From the NCBI GenBank assembly GCA_019639215.1, contig JAHBSH010000014.1, forward strand, positions 1-37,579: DNA of 37,579 nucleotides. Reading direction: 5' to 3'. This stretch comes from Acidobacteriota bacterium. GTDB lineage: Bacteria; Acidobacteriota; Blastocatellia; Pyrinomonadales; Pyrinomonadaceae. Both the position numbers and the translations under genes were made by a program. This document shows positions 1 through 9,580 of the stretch, in pieces. Position 1 is the stretch's first letter, and each line of letters starts with the position of its first letter. The notes beneath the pieces are model-generated. The model worked only from the letters and a program-made list of their open reading frames with translations, did no database searches and was not told the origin of the DNA.

Positions 1-211
1 CTTCTAAATTGGAGCTAAGAAGTTCCGATGCAACGAGTTCCTTCAGCGATCCGTAACGCATATTGTTCTGGCGAAAATCCAGTTGAGCATTACGAATTTC
101 GCGCGTATGTTGTATGATCTCCTGAACCTGGATCCTCGAACCCAAATTACAACTGCCTAAGATTATGCAGATCAAAATAAGGAAAACAAGTTTTCTGTAA
201 TTGATTATCAT
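1..211 (-). CDS. Putative lipoprotein with pseudopilin-like segment, cut by left edge
   Basis: This is the N-terminal 70 residues of a reading frame that runs off the left edge. It begins with a hydrophobic segment ending in LGSC, which fits a lipoprotein signal with Cys at residue 21. The following helix-like stretch (IQVQEIIQHTREIRNAQL, then a YGSLKELV motif) resembles the region after the hydrophobic helix in acidobacterial pseudopilin-like proteins, where a short loop carries an 'L..L' motif. That resemblance is by eye only. An AGGAG lies directly against the ATG with no spacer, which is unusual, so the true start could differ. Function unknown; a periplasmic or outer-membrane lipoprotein is the safe call. 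Confidence 0.55.
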   Translation of the reverse strand, partial: MIINYRKLVFLILICIILGSCNLGSRIQVQEIIQHTREIRNAQLDFRQNNMRYGSLKELVASELLSSNLE

Positions 212-333
212 CTCCTATAGACAAAGCTAAAGCTATTTAATCAACACGCAAATGAACATCAAAAAGTTGCATGAGCCAATTCTGAATTGCAGGACCCCAA
301 AAAACATTAAAGAAAATAAATGACAATTGAAAC

Positions 334-1761
334 TCAGCTTTCCCACTCCTGTGTATGAAAGATCCCGTCTTTATCGATCCTTTGATATGTATGTGCGCCG
401 AAATAGTCGCGTTGAGCCTGCGTAAGGTTTGCTGGGAGACGTTCTGATGAAAATGCGTCGATATAAGCCAACGCCGAAGAGAAACACATCGCCGGAATAC
501 CGGCAGAGATAAATTGTTCGACAACCGCTCTAAAGGCCGGGATATTCGCTCCGATCTCACCGGCAAATTTCGGATCCAGCAACAGATTTGGCAATGCCCG
601 ATCGGCGGAAAATGCCGAACGAATATCCTCAAGCATAGCAGAACGAATGATACAGCCGCCGCGCCAGATCTTTGCGATCTCATCCAAATTCAATCCGTAA
701 TTTTTCTCTTCAGAGGCAGCTTGAAGCAGCGAAAGTCCTTGTGCATACGCAACAATAAAAGCGGCATAAAGAGCATTGTGCAAATTGTTAATTATAAATT
801 GTGAATTGTTAATTGACCGTCCGGAGGCATAGCGTCGGGCAAGTTCGACACGTAAGGCCTTTTGAGCAGAGATCTGCCGCATCGAAACCGCAGAGTCTAT
901 GGTTGGGATCGGGATGCCGAGATCCATTGCTGCCTGAGATGTCCATTTGCCGGTGCCCTTTTGCCCGGCGGTGTCGAGGATCATTTCGACCAGTGGCTTG
1001 CCCGTCTCGCCGTCGATCTTTTTAAGAACTGTCGCGGTAATTTCTATGAGAAAAGAGTTAAGTTTGCCTTTGTTCCAGTCGGCAAAAATATCCGCAACTT
1101 TCAGATCAACACCCTCACTACCGTCCAACCCTCCGGCCGATTCCGCATTTCTCAAAAGGTTGTAGGCTTCGGCGATCAGTTGCATCATGGCGTACTCGAT
1201 CCCGTTGTGAACCATCTTCACAAAATGCCCGGCTGAGCCGCTGCCCATATATGCAACACAAGGCTCTCCATCGACCTTTGCAGCAACGGCCTCAAAAATA
1301 GGTGCAACACGAGCATAATATTCACGGCTTCCACCCGGCATAATGCTCGGCCCGAGCCGTGCTCCTTCCTCGCCGCCCGAAACGCCGACACCAAGGAAGC
1401 CAAATCCCTTCGCGGCAAGGTATGCTTCACGGCGTTCTGTATCCGTAAAATGTGAATTCCCGCCGTCGATTATCAGATCGCCTTTTTCGAGATGCGTTAA
1501 GAGGTCTTCAATTACGGCATCAACCACCTTGCCTGCCGGGACCAATAGCATGATAGTTCTTGGAGCAGCAAGCTTTGATACGAGGTCAGACGGATCTTCT
1601 GCCGCAGAAATATCCCAGTCCTTTCCCTCTTCTAATAAAAGGTTTCGCTTTTCGGCATCCAGATCGTATCCGACGCATGAAAAACCGCTGTCCGCCACAT
1701 TTAGCAAAAAATTTCGCCCCATTGTCCCGAGGCCGACCATTCCGAATTGTGATTTTGACAT
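334..1761 (-). CDS. gnd: 6-phosphogluconate dehydrogenase, decarboxylating
   Basis: Oxidative pentose phosphate pathway enzyme: converts 6-phosphogluconate to ribulose 5-phosphate and CO2 with NAD(P)+ reduction, in the cytoplasm. The N-terminal Rossmann motif GLGTMG (residues 10-15), the substrate loop with MVHNGIEYAMMQ, the GTGKWTSQ motif and the C-terminal RDYFGAHTYQRID signature are all present. The length of 475 residues is normal for the family. Around residues 316-327 the usual sequence between SGP..P and the ALY..K.VSYAQG helix is replaced by an Asn-rich stretch (SINNSQFIINNLHN) encoded by an A/T-rich iterated sequence (see the repeat at 783-815). The frame stays open. The gene follows the four-Cys small protein by 7 bp, so the two are probably cotranscribed. 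Confidence 0.95.
   Translation of the reverse strand: MSKSQFGMVGLGTMGRNFLLNVADSGFSCVGYDLDAEKRNLLLEEGKDWDISAAEDPSDLVSKLAAPRTIMLLVPAGKVVDAVIEDLLTHLEKGDLIIDGGNSHFTDTERREAYLAAKGFGFLGVGVSGGEEGARLGPSIMPGGSREYYARVAPIFEAVAAKVDGEPCVAYMGSGSAGHFVKMVHNGIEYAMMQLIAEAYNLLRNAESAGGLDGSEGVDLKVADIFADWNKGKLNSFLIEITATVLKKIDGETGKPLVEMILDTAGQKGTGKWTSQAAMDLGIPIPTIDSAVSMRQISAQKALRVELARRYASGRSINNSQFIINNLHNALYAAFIVAYAQGLSLLQAASEEKNYGLNLDEIAKIWRGGCIIRSAMLEDIRSAFSADRALPNLLLDPKFAGEIGANIPAFRAVVEQFISAGIPAMCFSSALAYIDAFSSERLPANLTQAQRDYFGAHTYQRIDKDGIFHTQEWES
783..815. repeat. A/T-rich short tandem repeat inside gnd
   Basis: Three near-identical 11-mers sit here: AATTGTTAATT at 783-793, AATTGTGAATT at 797-807 and AATTGTTAATT at 804-814, the last two overlapping. 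Composition (nearly all A/T) differs sharply from the flanking gnd sequence. Read on the minus strand it gives the in-frame peptide INNSQFIINN. It looks like a short repeat that entered the gene or expanded there without breaking the frame. Confidence 0.7.
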
Positions 1762-1768
1762 AACGTTT

Positions 1769-2104
1769 TTAGTGTCCCGATTTTCTTAAATAACTTTCTA
1801 TCAGTGTCTTTTCGATCTGGTCATGGAGCGGTAATTTCCCAAGGTGTTCCGTATCTTTCTTAAATATTTGTTTTACGCAGCCACCACAAAGCAGATAGCC
1901 GATCAGCACACCGCGTTCGCGATAGATGAAAGTGTTCAAAGAAAGGGCTTTCTTTCCTTTGAACTTAGTCATCGTCAGCTTTTTGCCGCAACCGGGACAA
2001 TTCTCGTCTGTGTGCAACCACTTTGACTTTACAACGCTGCCAAACTGCATTTGCGATTGGTAAAACAGCCAGTCAAGCTGTTCAAATATCTCGTTGTTGG
2101 ACAT
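1769..2104 (-). CDS. Small four-cysteine (zinc-ribbon-like) protein of unknown function
   Basis: A 111-residue protein that I do not recognise. It has two CxxC pairs, C36-C39 (CPGC) and C73-C76 (CGGC), about 34 residues apart, a spacing consistent with one structural zinc site. There is no signal peptide or membrane segment, so it should be cytoplasmic. It starts with ATG, lies 7 bp upstream of gnd in the same direction, and is divergent from the dehydratase gene with only 37 bp between start codons. The cotranscription with gnd gives no clear functional clue. Confidence 0.7.
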   Translation of the reverse strand: MSNNEIFEQLDWLFYQSQMQFGSVVKSKWLHTDENCPGCGKKLTMTKFKGKKALSLNTFIYRERGVLIGYLLCGGCVKQIFKKDTEHLGKLPLHDQIEKTLIESYLRKSGH

Positions 2105-2105
2105 A

Positions 2106-2118
2106 ATTCTTTAAGAAT
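2106..2118. promoter_or_regulatory. Small palindrome between divergent start codons
   Basis: ATTCTTTAAGAAT is a perfect inverted repeat with 6-base arms around one central T, in the 37-bp gap between the divergent four-Cys gene and the dehydratase gene. Such a position suits an operator acting on both genes, but palindromes this short and A/T-rich also arise by chance. The promoters of both genes must overlap each other and probably the opposing coding start. Confidence 0.25.
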
Positions 2119-2141
2119 AATACACTTTCGCATTAACCAGT

Positions 2142-3050
2142 ATGTTACCACTCAAAAAAGCAATTCGTCCGACAACATTCATTGAGTCAGCAAAGTTGAA
2201 AGACTATTTCGGGCTGGATATAACTATCGCCACAGAAACCTTTCAGCACACCGGAAGTTTCAAGTTCCGCGCCGCCTACAACCTTGCCTCGCAAGTTCCG
2301 AATGACACGATAATCACTGCATCTTCCGGCAATTTTGGGCAAGGTTTGGCTTATGCCTGTAAACTGCTTGGAAAAAACGCGGTGATCGTAATGCCCGACA
2401 CTTCCGCAAAGGTAAAAATTGAAGCGATACGCGGTTATGGCGCCCAGCTTGACCTAATAGACATTAACAGGATCAGTCGAAACGAACGTGTGGAACAGCT
2501 TGCCGCCGAAATGCCCGAGGCATATAAGGCGAGTGCGTACAACGATGAGTTTGTAATCGAAGGAAATGCGACACTCGGTGATGAACTATCCGATAAAAGT
2601 TTTGACGCGGTTCTTGTCCCTGTCGGTGGCGGCGGGCTTATCTCAGGGGTTATACGAGGATTGGCTCAAAACAAAAGTAATGCAGAGGTCTATGGCTGTG
2701 AACCGCTGCTTGCAAATGATGCGGCACGTTCATTTCAGGCAGGCGAAATAGTCGCAAATGAAAAAGAGCCACTAACGATAGCCGACGGTGCCAGAACCAT
2801 CTCGCTCGGCAACCTGAACTGGCCGATCATACAGAGCAGCGTAAAAGATTTTATCGAAGTCTCGGATGAAAATATCGCTAATGCCCTAAGGCTTTACTTC
2901 ACTCTCGCCAATCTTAAATGTGAACCGACCGGAGCCGTTTCGCTCGGTGCAATTTTGGAAAACAGGGAAAGGTTTACGGGAAAAAAAATCTGCCTGATAG
3001 TTAGCGGCGGGAATGTCGACCCTTTAGTTTATTCTCAACTCTTAGGATAA
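2142..3050 (+). CDS. PLP-dependent threonine/serine dehydratase-family enzyme
   Basis: Fold type II PLP enzyme of the threonine/serine ammonia-lyase and serine racemase group. The cofactor lysine is K41 in HTGSFKFRAA. The SSGNFGQG substrate loop is at 61-68, the phosphate-binding glycine loop GGGG at 162-165, and the C-terminal SGGN motif at 288-291. The length of 302 residues is slightly short for the family because there is no C-terminal ACT domain, so it is unlikely to be the isoleucine-feedback-controlled biosynthetic IlvA. Substrate (threonine, serine, hydroxyaspartate) cannot be set from sequence alone. It is a single gene; the start codon has no visible Shine-Dalgarno sequence. Confidence 0.85.
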   Translation: MLPLKKAIRPTTFIESAKLKDYFGLDITIATETFQHTGSFKFRAAYNLASQVPNDTIITASSGNFGQGLAYACKLLGKNAVIVMPDTSAKVKIEAIRGYGAQLDLIDINRISRNERVEQLAAEMPEAYKASAYNDEFVIEGNATLGDELSDKSFDAVLVPVGGGGLISGVIRGLAQNKSNAEVYGCEPLLANDAARSFQAGEIVANEKEPLTIADGARTISLGNLNWPIIQSSVKDFIEVSDENIANALRLYFTLANLKCEPTGAVSLGAILENRERFTGKKICLIVSGGNVDPLVYSQLLG

Positions 3051-3074
3051 GCCACAAGTGTGTCATCAGACATC

Positions 3075-3767
3075 CTATTTTCTAGCTGCTTTCTGATAAA
3101 CACCGGAGAACGTTACATTCATTCCGCCGCAGTGCATATTATCGGCAACTATCATATATTTCCCCACCAGACGCATAGTCGCCTGACAGTCATATTCCTC
3201 TTCTCCTTCGGAATATTTTAGCTGACCGTTCTGAGGTTCTGCACGGTTATCCAATTGACCAATGTTTATGTTATCGCCAAGACCCTTCCAATATGAATCT
3301 CCGGTAACATTCAGCCATCCTCTGAGTTTATTATTCGTGAAGCTGATCGTGCTTGTTCCGTCTGTCCATTCACCAAGCCAGTTTTGTAAGGGGTATTTGG
3401 CAGGAAGTTTTTTGTACTCAAGATCTTCGAGTTTTAGCCAGCCAACAAAACCGCCGCTTTTGGGTGTGACGAACCAGCCGCAGCCATAGCCGTTAAACTC
3501 TCGATTGATCAGAACCTCATCACCGGGTATTACATAGCTCTTTGTTTCACAGCCGATCGCTCCGGGGCAGTCAGAACGGTCATCATTGCTAAAGTAAGCT
3601 CGTTTGACCTTTTTTCCGGTCATTTTGTTGACTACCGCTATCCTGAAATTTTCGGTATCCCGTGTGAAAAAACCACCACGGCACCAGTTTTCAGGATTTC
3701 CTTCCATTTGTGCCTGACCGATGAACGGAAATAGGCAAAATATAAAGAGAAGAACTGAAAGTCTCAT
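3075..3767 (-). CDS. Secreted SH3-like-domain protein of unknown function
   Basis: A 230-residue protein with a clear Sec signal peptide (hydrophobic residues about 3-17, predicted cut after GQAQ). Residues about 60-115 include the pattern PGDEVLIN....GWFVTPK...GWL, which resembles a bacterial SH3-like barrel. The rest contains scattered Cys (possible disulfides) and a C-terminal beta-rich part. The ATG is only 3 bp after the gspE stop, so it belongs to the gspF-gspE operon. An envelope role is likely; no specific function is recognised. Confidence 0.7.
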   Translation of the reverse strand: MRLSVLLFIFCLFPFIGQAQMEGNPENWCRGGFFTRDTENFRIAVVNKMTGKKVKRAYFSNDDRSDCPGAIGCETKSYVIPGDEVLINREFNGYGCGWFVTPKSGGFVGWLKLEDLEYKKLPAKYPLQNWLGEWTDGTSTISFTNNKLRGWLNVTGDSYWKGLGDNINIGQLDNRAEPQNGQLKYSEGEEEYDCQATMRLVGKYMIVADNMHCGGMNVTFSGVYQKAARK

Positions 3768-3770
3768 ATC

Positions 3771-5453
<1,683 letters not shown>

Positions 5454-5494
5454 TAGTTTTTATTACATCTATACTGCCGACTCTCGCCTGCTAA

Positions 5495-6730
5495 TTATCT
5501 TCCGCCCATTGGTCCTGCTGAGATCGTATCAATTATCGGCAGATAAATAGCCAAAAGCACCACAACAACCACAAGCGCCATAAAGATCAGGATCACAGGT
5601 TCAAGAAGTGTTGTGAGCTGTTCGAGCTTGACGTCGGCCTCAGCGTCATAGAATAAGGCAACCTCGTCCAGCATTTCCCTAAGGCTGCCGGAACGTTCGC
5701 CGATACCGATCATGTCAATGCCCAACTCCGGTATCCAGTTCGCTCTTTCCAGCGAATCTGTAAAACCGCGTCCCTCGCGTATCAGAGGAAGCACTGTTTC
5801 GCTGCGTCTTCGCAATTCAAGATTATTTATAGCCTGCGAGGCTATCTCCCATGAATCAGGAACAGTGATGCCGCCTGCAAGCAAGGTGGAGAGCGAACGC
5901 GAAAGCTGTGCCGTCGCCATTTGTCTGATAAGCATTCCGCCGACGGGTGTTTTGAGAAGGAACTTATGAAATATCAATCGTCCGCTCGCCGTCCTCAGCC
6001 ATACGAAAAGAGCTACGAAAAGTATCACTACCAACGGAAGAACCCACCATACGTTGTCAGCTATAGCACCTGAAATTGCCACAACCCACACAGTTAACGT
6101 CGGCAGCCCGCGGTTTGCACTCAAGCCCTGAAAAAGCGTTGACATGCGTGGGACTATATACAACGTCAGAAACGCGATCATGAACGCTGCTGCAATGAGC
6201 AAAAATGCCGGATAGACCAAAGCTCCGCGAAGTTTTCGGGCGAGCCCCACACTTTTACGCAAATAGTCGACAAAACGTGCGAGAACATCATCAAGAGCTC
6301 CGCTTTTCTCACCTGAATATATAGAGGCAGTATAAATACGCGGGAATATGCCCTGTGCCTCAAACGCTTCGGAAAGCGGAACACCGCCTTTGATCTTCTC
6401 TTCAACATTGGCCAGAACATCACGAAGGGCAGCAGAATTTGAACGGGTCTTTAATAGAGAAACTGCCTGGAGTACGGGGATACCAGCCCTTAAAAGTGCC
6501 GACAGCTGTTGATTGAAAAGCAGAAAATCGCCTTGTTTTATACGCCGTCGAGATGTTTTACCTCCGATCCCCAGAGCAGAAGCTATCGCTCCTTCGGCAG
6601 AGGACACCTCAAAGACCTTGTAACCGTCGTTTTCAAGCGAAGCGCGAGCCTCCCTGGCACCATGAGCCTCAACTATCCTGGTAACGATCTCACCGGAAGG
6701 AGTTCCAAATCGACAAATGAATTCTGCCAT
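5495..6730 (-). CDS. gspF: GspF/PilC-family inner-membrane platform protein
   Basis: Polytopic inner-membrane platform protein of type II secretion/type IV pilus systems, the partner of the GspE ATPase encoded just downstream. Two T2SSF domains are visible (about 70-195 and 270-395), each with the family's LL.AGIPV / LLAGGITVP and GE.SG motifs. Three hydrophobic segments lie near 170-192, 222-246 and 375-398. The length of 411 residues is normal. It is the first gene of the gspF-gspE-secreted-protein operon, divergent from the VWA genes at 6966. Confidence 0.9.
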   Translation of the reverse strand: MAEFICRFGTPSGEIVTRIVEAHGAREARASLENDGYKVFEVSSAEGAIASALGIGGKTSRRRIKQGDFLLFNQQLSALLRAGIPVLQAVSLLKTRSNSAALRDVLANVEEKIKGGVPLSEAFEAQGIFPRIYTASIYSGEKSGALDDVLARFVDYLRKSVGLARKLRGALVYPAFLLIAAAFMIAFLTLYIVPRMSTLFQGLSANRGLPTLTVWVVAISGAIADNVWWVLPLVVILFVALFVWLRTASGRLIFHKFLLKTPVGGMLIRQMATAQLSRSLSTLLAGGITVPDSWEIASQAINNLELRRRSETVLPLIREGRGFTDSLERANWIPELGIDMIGIGERSGSLREMLDEVALFYDAEADVKLEQLTTLLEPVILIFMALVVVVVLLAIYLPIIDTISAGPMGGR

Positions 6731-6888
6731 AATGAGTTATGATGCACGGAGATGCCGATAAGCACCTGGACGCATTGCCCGCCAGACACTATCAGCTACA
6801 TGGATTATAACACGCAATGATTACTATTTGGTTGCGCAGAGTGGCCTCATTTTTTGGATTTACGTTAAAAACAACCATTTAGCTTTCA

Positions 6889-6918
6889 TTCACATCATAA
6901 AATTATCTTGCGTATAAT
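6889..6918 (+). promoter_or_regulatory. Sigma-70-type promoter for the tandem VWA genes
   Basis: TTCACA (6889-6894, one mismatch to TTGACA), an 18-bp spacer, and a perfect TATAAT (6913-6918). It lies in the gspF/VWA divergent gap, about 45 bp before the ATG at 6966, with a good AGGAG at 6955-6959. Confidence 0.65.
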
Positions 6919-6965
6919 CTGTTCATTTCTTAGAATAGCCTAGACCGTCAGTTCAGGAGTTGTAT

Positions 6966-7961
6966 ATGGGACCTCACAGAATCGTGGCCTGGAAACATCA
7001 CCCAAGGCCATTCCTGCTTGTTATTCCATTTGCGCTATTGCTGTTATTTAGTCCTATCAGCAATGCGCAAACACCAGAGCCGACGCCTCCACCCCCCATA
7101 GAAGACGAAACTCAAAAGATTGAACGGGTTCAGGTTGATCTGGTAACTCTGACCTTGACCGTAACTGATCTTTACGGTCGTTTGGTCTCAGGCCTGTCTC
7201 AAAAGGATTTTACGGTTTACGATAACAATAAAAAGCAGGAAATAACTTTCTTCAGTGATTCAGACGCACCGGTCTCTATCGGAATAATTTTTGACGTATC
7301 CGGTTCAATGACAGGTGACAAGATAAGCAAGGCTCGCACAGCTCTAAGCAGATTTATTAATACCAGCCACCCGAACGACGAATATTTTCTTATCGCATTT
7401 AATAGCCGGGCCCAGCTTCTGCTGGATAGGACGCGCGACGGCGACGCTGTTCTCCAGAAATTGACCTTGGTAAACCCGAATCAGAACACGGCTCTTTATG
7501 ATGCCGTTTATCTCGGCATTGAACGTGTAACGCGAGGAACTCATCGAAAGAAGGCTTTGATGATAATCAGCGACGGCCAGGACAACGCTTCTCGTTATAA
7601 TTTTGGTGAAGTTCGCCGTTTGATGAAGGAATCTGACGTTGTAACATACGCGGTTGGTATATTGGGTGGAGATGCCGGTTCGATGCTGGGGATGCAGGGG
7701 CAGGCATTTCTTGACGAACTTTCTTCAGTAACGGGCGGAAAGTCATTCTATCCCAGCACTGCCGTTGAAATGGACGAGATATTTGAACGCATAGCCCTTG
7801 AGCTTCGCCACCAATACTCGATAGGCTATACGCCTTCGGATTTTCGACCTGACGGAAAATGGAGAAAGGTGCGAGTTAATGTCAAACCTCCTCGCGGAAT
7901 GCGGCGTCTAACTGTTCGGAACCGTGAGGGATACTATGCCTCGCCTTCAACAAGTTATTGA
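6966..7961 (+). CDS. Secreted VWA-domain protein, acidobacterial VWFA-related type
   Basis: A 331-residue exported protein with a hydrophobic signal segment ending in SNAQ and a Pro-rich linker. The VWA domain has an intact MIDAS metal site: DVSGS, a downstream Thr in NTALYDAV, and ISDGQD. After the VWA domain it has the QYSIGYTPS..PDGKWRKVRV motif typical of the acidobacterial VWFA-related family (TIGR03436-like). The start is taken at ATG 6966, 6 nt after AGGAG, rather than at the upstream TTG at 6960. The likely role is a metal-dependent binding or adhesion protein in the periplasm or on the surface; the ligand is unknown. It is followed 15 bp later by a paralogue. Confidence 0.85.
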   Translation: MGPHRIVAWKHHPRPFLLVIPFALLLLFSPISNAQTPEPTPPPPIEDETQKIERVQVDLVTLTLTVTDLYGRLVSGLSQKDFTVYDNNKKQEITFFSDSDAPVSIGIIFDVSGSMTGDKISKARTALSRFINTSHPNDEYFLIAFNSRAQLLLDRTRDGDAVLQKLTLVNPNQNTALYDAVYLGIERVTRGTHRKKALMIISDGQDNASRYNFGEVRRLMKESDVVTYAVGILGGDAGSMLGMQGQAFLDELSSVTGGKSFYPSTAVEMDEIFERIALELRHQYSIGYTPSDFRPDGKWRKVRVNVKPPRGMRRLTVRNREGYYASPSTSY

Positions 7962-7976
7962 TAGTTGCTGCTAAAA

Positions 7977-9056
7977 ATGAAATATATTTTATCTAATTCA
8001 GGTCGTCGCTTGGTGATACTACTCACCCTTGCGGCAGGAGTTTATCTACTCTCATTTATCAGTGGTTCTGCCAACGCGCAGCAGTCTGAGGTTAATCCAT
8101 CAAGGCCTACCCCAAGCCCTACGGCTACACCGATAGATGATGACGATCCTATCATCGTCGAAACCGAGCTGGTTAACTTAAATGTCCGAGTCGTGGACAG
8201 AAACAACCGCCCGATCAATAACCTTCCACAAAGCGAGTTCTCGATCTTTGAGGATAATGTCGCTCAAACTATCGAGTTCTTTTCACGGTCAGAGGTTCCG
8301 ACCAACTACAGTCTGGTCATAGATAATTCAGGATCGCTCAGAGCACAGATAAATGAGGTGATCGAGGCCGGAAAGATAATTGTCGATACCAACCGTTCAG
8401 GTGACAAGACAAGTGTTATCCGATTTGTTAACTCACAGAACATTGAGATCGTGCAGGATTTTTCGACCGATAAAGAAGAGGTTAAAGAAGCCCTTGATAC
8501 CAAACTCTATATCGAGGGCGGTCGAACGTCGATAATCGATGCTGTCTATCTCGCAATAGAGAAGGTTTCGGATTTTGAAATTGGAACAGACGACAATCGC
8601 AAACGCCGAGCGATCGTACTGGTCTCTGATGGTGAAGATGTCAACAGTTACTATTCTCAAAAACAGCTTCAGGATCTTCTTAGAGAATCTGATGTTCAGA
8701 TCTACACCGTAGGATTTGTTCGAGAACTTAGCGACAAAGGTGGCTTTTTCTCGAAAAGCTCGCAAAGCAAAGCAAAATCATTTCTTGAGGATCTGGCCTC
8801 ACAAACAGGCGGGAAATCCTATTTTCCAAGCTCGGTTTCAGAACTGCCGAACATAGCACTCGATATTGCGTCTGAAATGCGGATGCAATATTCGATAGGC
8901 TATATACCAACTAATAATAACAACGACGGCACATATCGCAATATAAAAGTATTGATAAAGGATGGGCCAAATAAGGAAAAACGAATAGCAGTTACACGTG
9001 CAGGACGCACCGCCGAGGGGAAAGATGGCCAACCCGCTCTCCAGCGTTCAAACTAG
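7977..9056 (+). CDS. Second secreted VWA-domain protein, paralogue of the preceding gene
   Basis: A 359-residue exported protein with the same plan as its upstream neighbour: a signal segment ending in ANAQ, a Pro/Thr linker (about 35-50), a conserved beta domain with DRNNRPI, a VWA domain with MIDAS DNSGS, TSIIDAV and VSDGED, and the C-terminal QYSIGYIP...DGTYRNIKV motif. The first MIDAS Ser is kept, but the second motif residue is Asn instead of Val. The start is taken at ATG 7977 because the TTG at 7965 would only add MLLK. No Shine-Dalgarno is visible, so translation may depend on coupling to the upstream gene. Both genes probably share the promoter at 6889-6918. Confidence 0.85.
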   Translation: MKYILSNSGRRLVILLTLAAGVYLLSFISGSANAQQSEVNPSRPTPSPTATPIDDDDPIIVETELVNLNVRVVDRNNRPINNLPQSEFSIFEDNVAQTIEFFSRSEVPTNYSLVIDNSGSLRAQINEVIEAGKIIVDTNRSGDKTSVIRFVNSQNIEIVQDFSTDKEEVKEALDTKLYIEGGRTSIIDAVYLAIEKVSDFEIGTDDNRKRRAIVLVSDGEDVNSYYSQKQLQDLLRESDVQIYTVGFVRELSDKGGFFSKSSQSKAKSFLEDLASQTGGKSYFPSSVSELPNIALDIASEMRMQYSIGYIPTNNNNDGTYRNIKVLIKDGPNKEKRIAVTRAGRTAEGKDGQPALQRSN

Positions 9057-9082
9057 GCTCTGTATTCGCATCACATAAGCTA

Positions 9083-9111
9083 AATGGGCTGTCCATAACG
9101 GACAGCCCATT
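9083..9111. terminator. Strong hairpin between convergent VWA and BMC operons
   Basis: A perfect 12-bp stem (AATGGGCTGTCC at 83-94, GGACAGCCCATT at 100-111) with a 5-base ATAAC loop sits between the end of the plus-strand VWA pair and the end of the minus-strand BMC operon. There is no long U-tract on either side, so it is either an imperfect bidirectional terminator or an mRNA 3'-end stabiliser. Confidence 0.7.
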
Positions 9112-9133
9112 CTTAATTTCGCTGATGATCTTT

Positions 9134-9451
9134 TCACTCGGGAACAGAGCCGGATATTTTTTTACGATTGGTCTCTCCGGTAACAAGAACGGGTATTCCT
9201 TCGTCAACAGAGTCATGCGGACGCGGTATGACATGGACGGCTGTAACGGTTCCGACCTTTCGTGCGGCAACGGCTCCGGCATCGACAGCGGCCTTTACGG
9301 CACCAACCTCACCTCGCACAATGGCCGTTACAAGGCCGGCATCGACCTTTTCATATCCGACCAATTCCACGTTTGCGGATTTGACCATGGCATCGGCCGC
9401 CTCTATCATGGCAACCAAACCGAAACACTCAACCATTCCCAAAGCTTGCAT
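9134..9451 (-). CDS. BMC-H bacterial microcompartment shell protein (second copy)
   Basis: A 105-residue single-BMC-domain shell protein that would form hexameric tiles of a microcompartment facet. It begins MQALGMVE, as EutM/PduA/CcmK proteins do, and has [28 protein letters not shown] and the edge motif AVHVIPRPH. The pore loop reads EKVDAGLVT where classical members read EKIGSGLVT, so the pore-lining Gly-Ser is replaced by Asp-Ala. A polar tail of about 23 residues follows the domain. It is the last gene of the six-gene operon, 17 bp after the 34-residue membrane protein. It is a close relative of the BMC-H at 12523. Confidence 0.95.
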   Translation of the reverse strand: MQALGMVECFGLVAMIEAADAMVKSANVELVGYEKVDAGLVTAIVRGEVGAVKAAVDAGAVAARKVGTVTAVHVIPRPHDSVDEGIPVLVTGETNRKKISGSVPE

Positions 9452-9468
9452 ATAGATTCACACACCAC

Positions 9469-9573
9469 TCACCCGCGTTTGCGGGAACGCAACCTCATCA
9501 CAATAACGACAATAAACATCAATATACTAACACCAAGTATTGCCGCAAAAAATATTAGGATCGCTGCCGTCAT
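9469..9573 (-). CDS. Small single-TM protein (34 aa) in the BMC operon
   Basis: A 34-residue open frame, ATG to TGA, fills the space between the zinc-ribbon gene (7 bp upstream) and the BMC-H gene (17 bp downstream). It encodes one hydrophobic helix (residues about 3-26) followed by a strongly basic tail (RLRSRKRG), which predicts an inner-membrane protein with the tail in the cytoplasm. No clear Shine-Dalgarno is visible; translation may be coupled to the upstream stop. Being short, it could be chance, but its snug fit, hydrophobicity and basic end favour a real gene. Function unknown. Confidence 0.5.
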   Translation of the reverse strand: MTAAILIFFAAILGVSILMFIVVIVMRLRSRKRG

Positions 9574-9580
9574 CGGAAAC

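Noticed and set aside
237..683. Minus-strand open frame overlapping the end of gnd
   Set aside because: It overlaps gnd in another frame and its extra residues past gnd have no motif or signal; no Shine-Dalgarno is seen.
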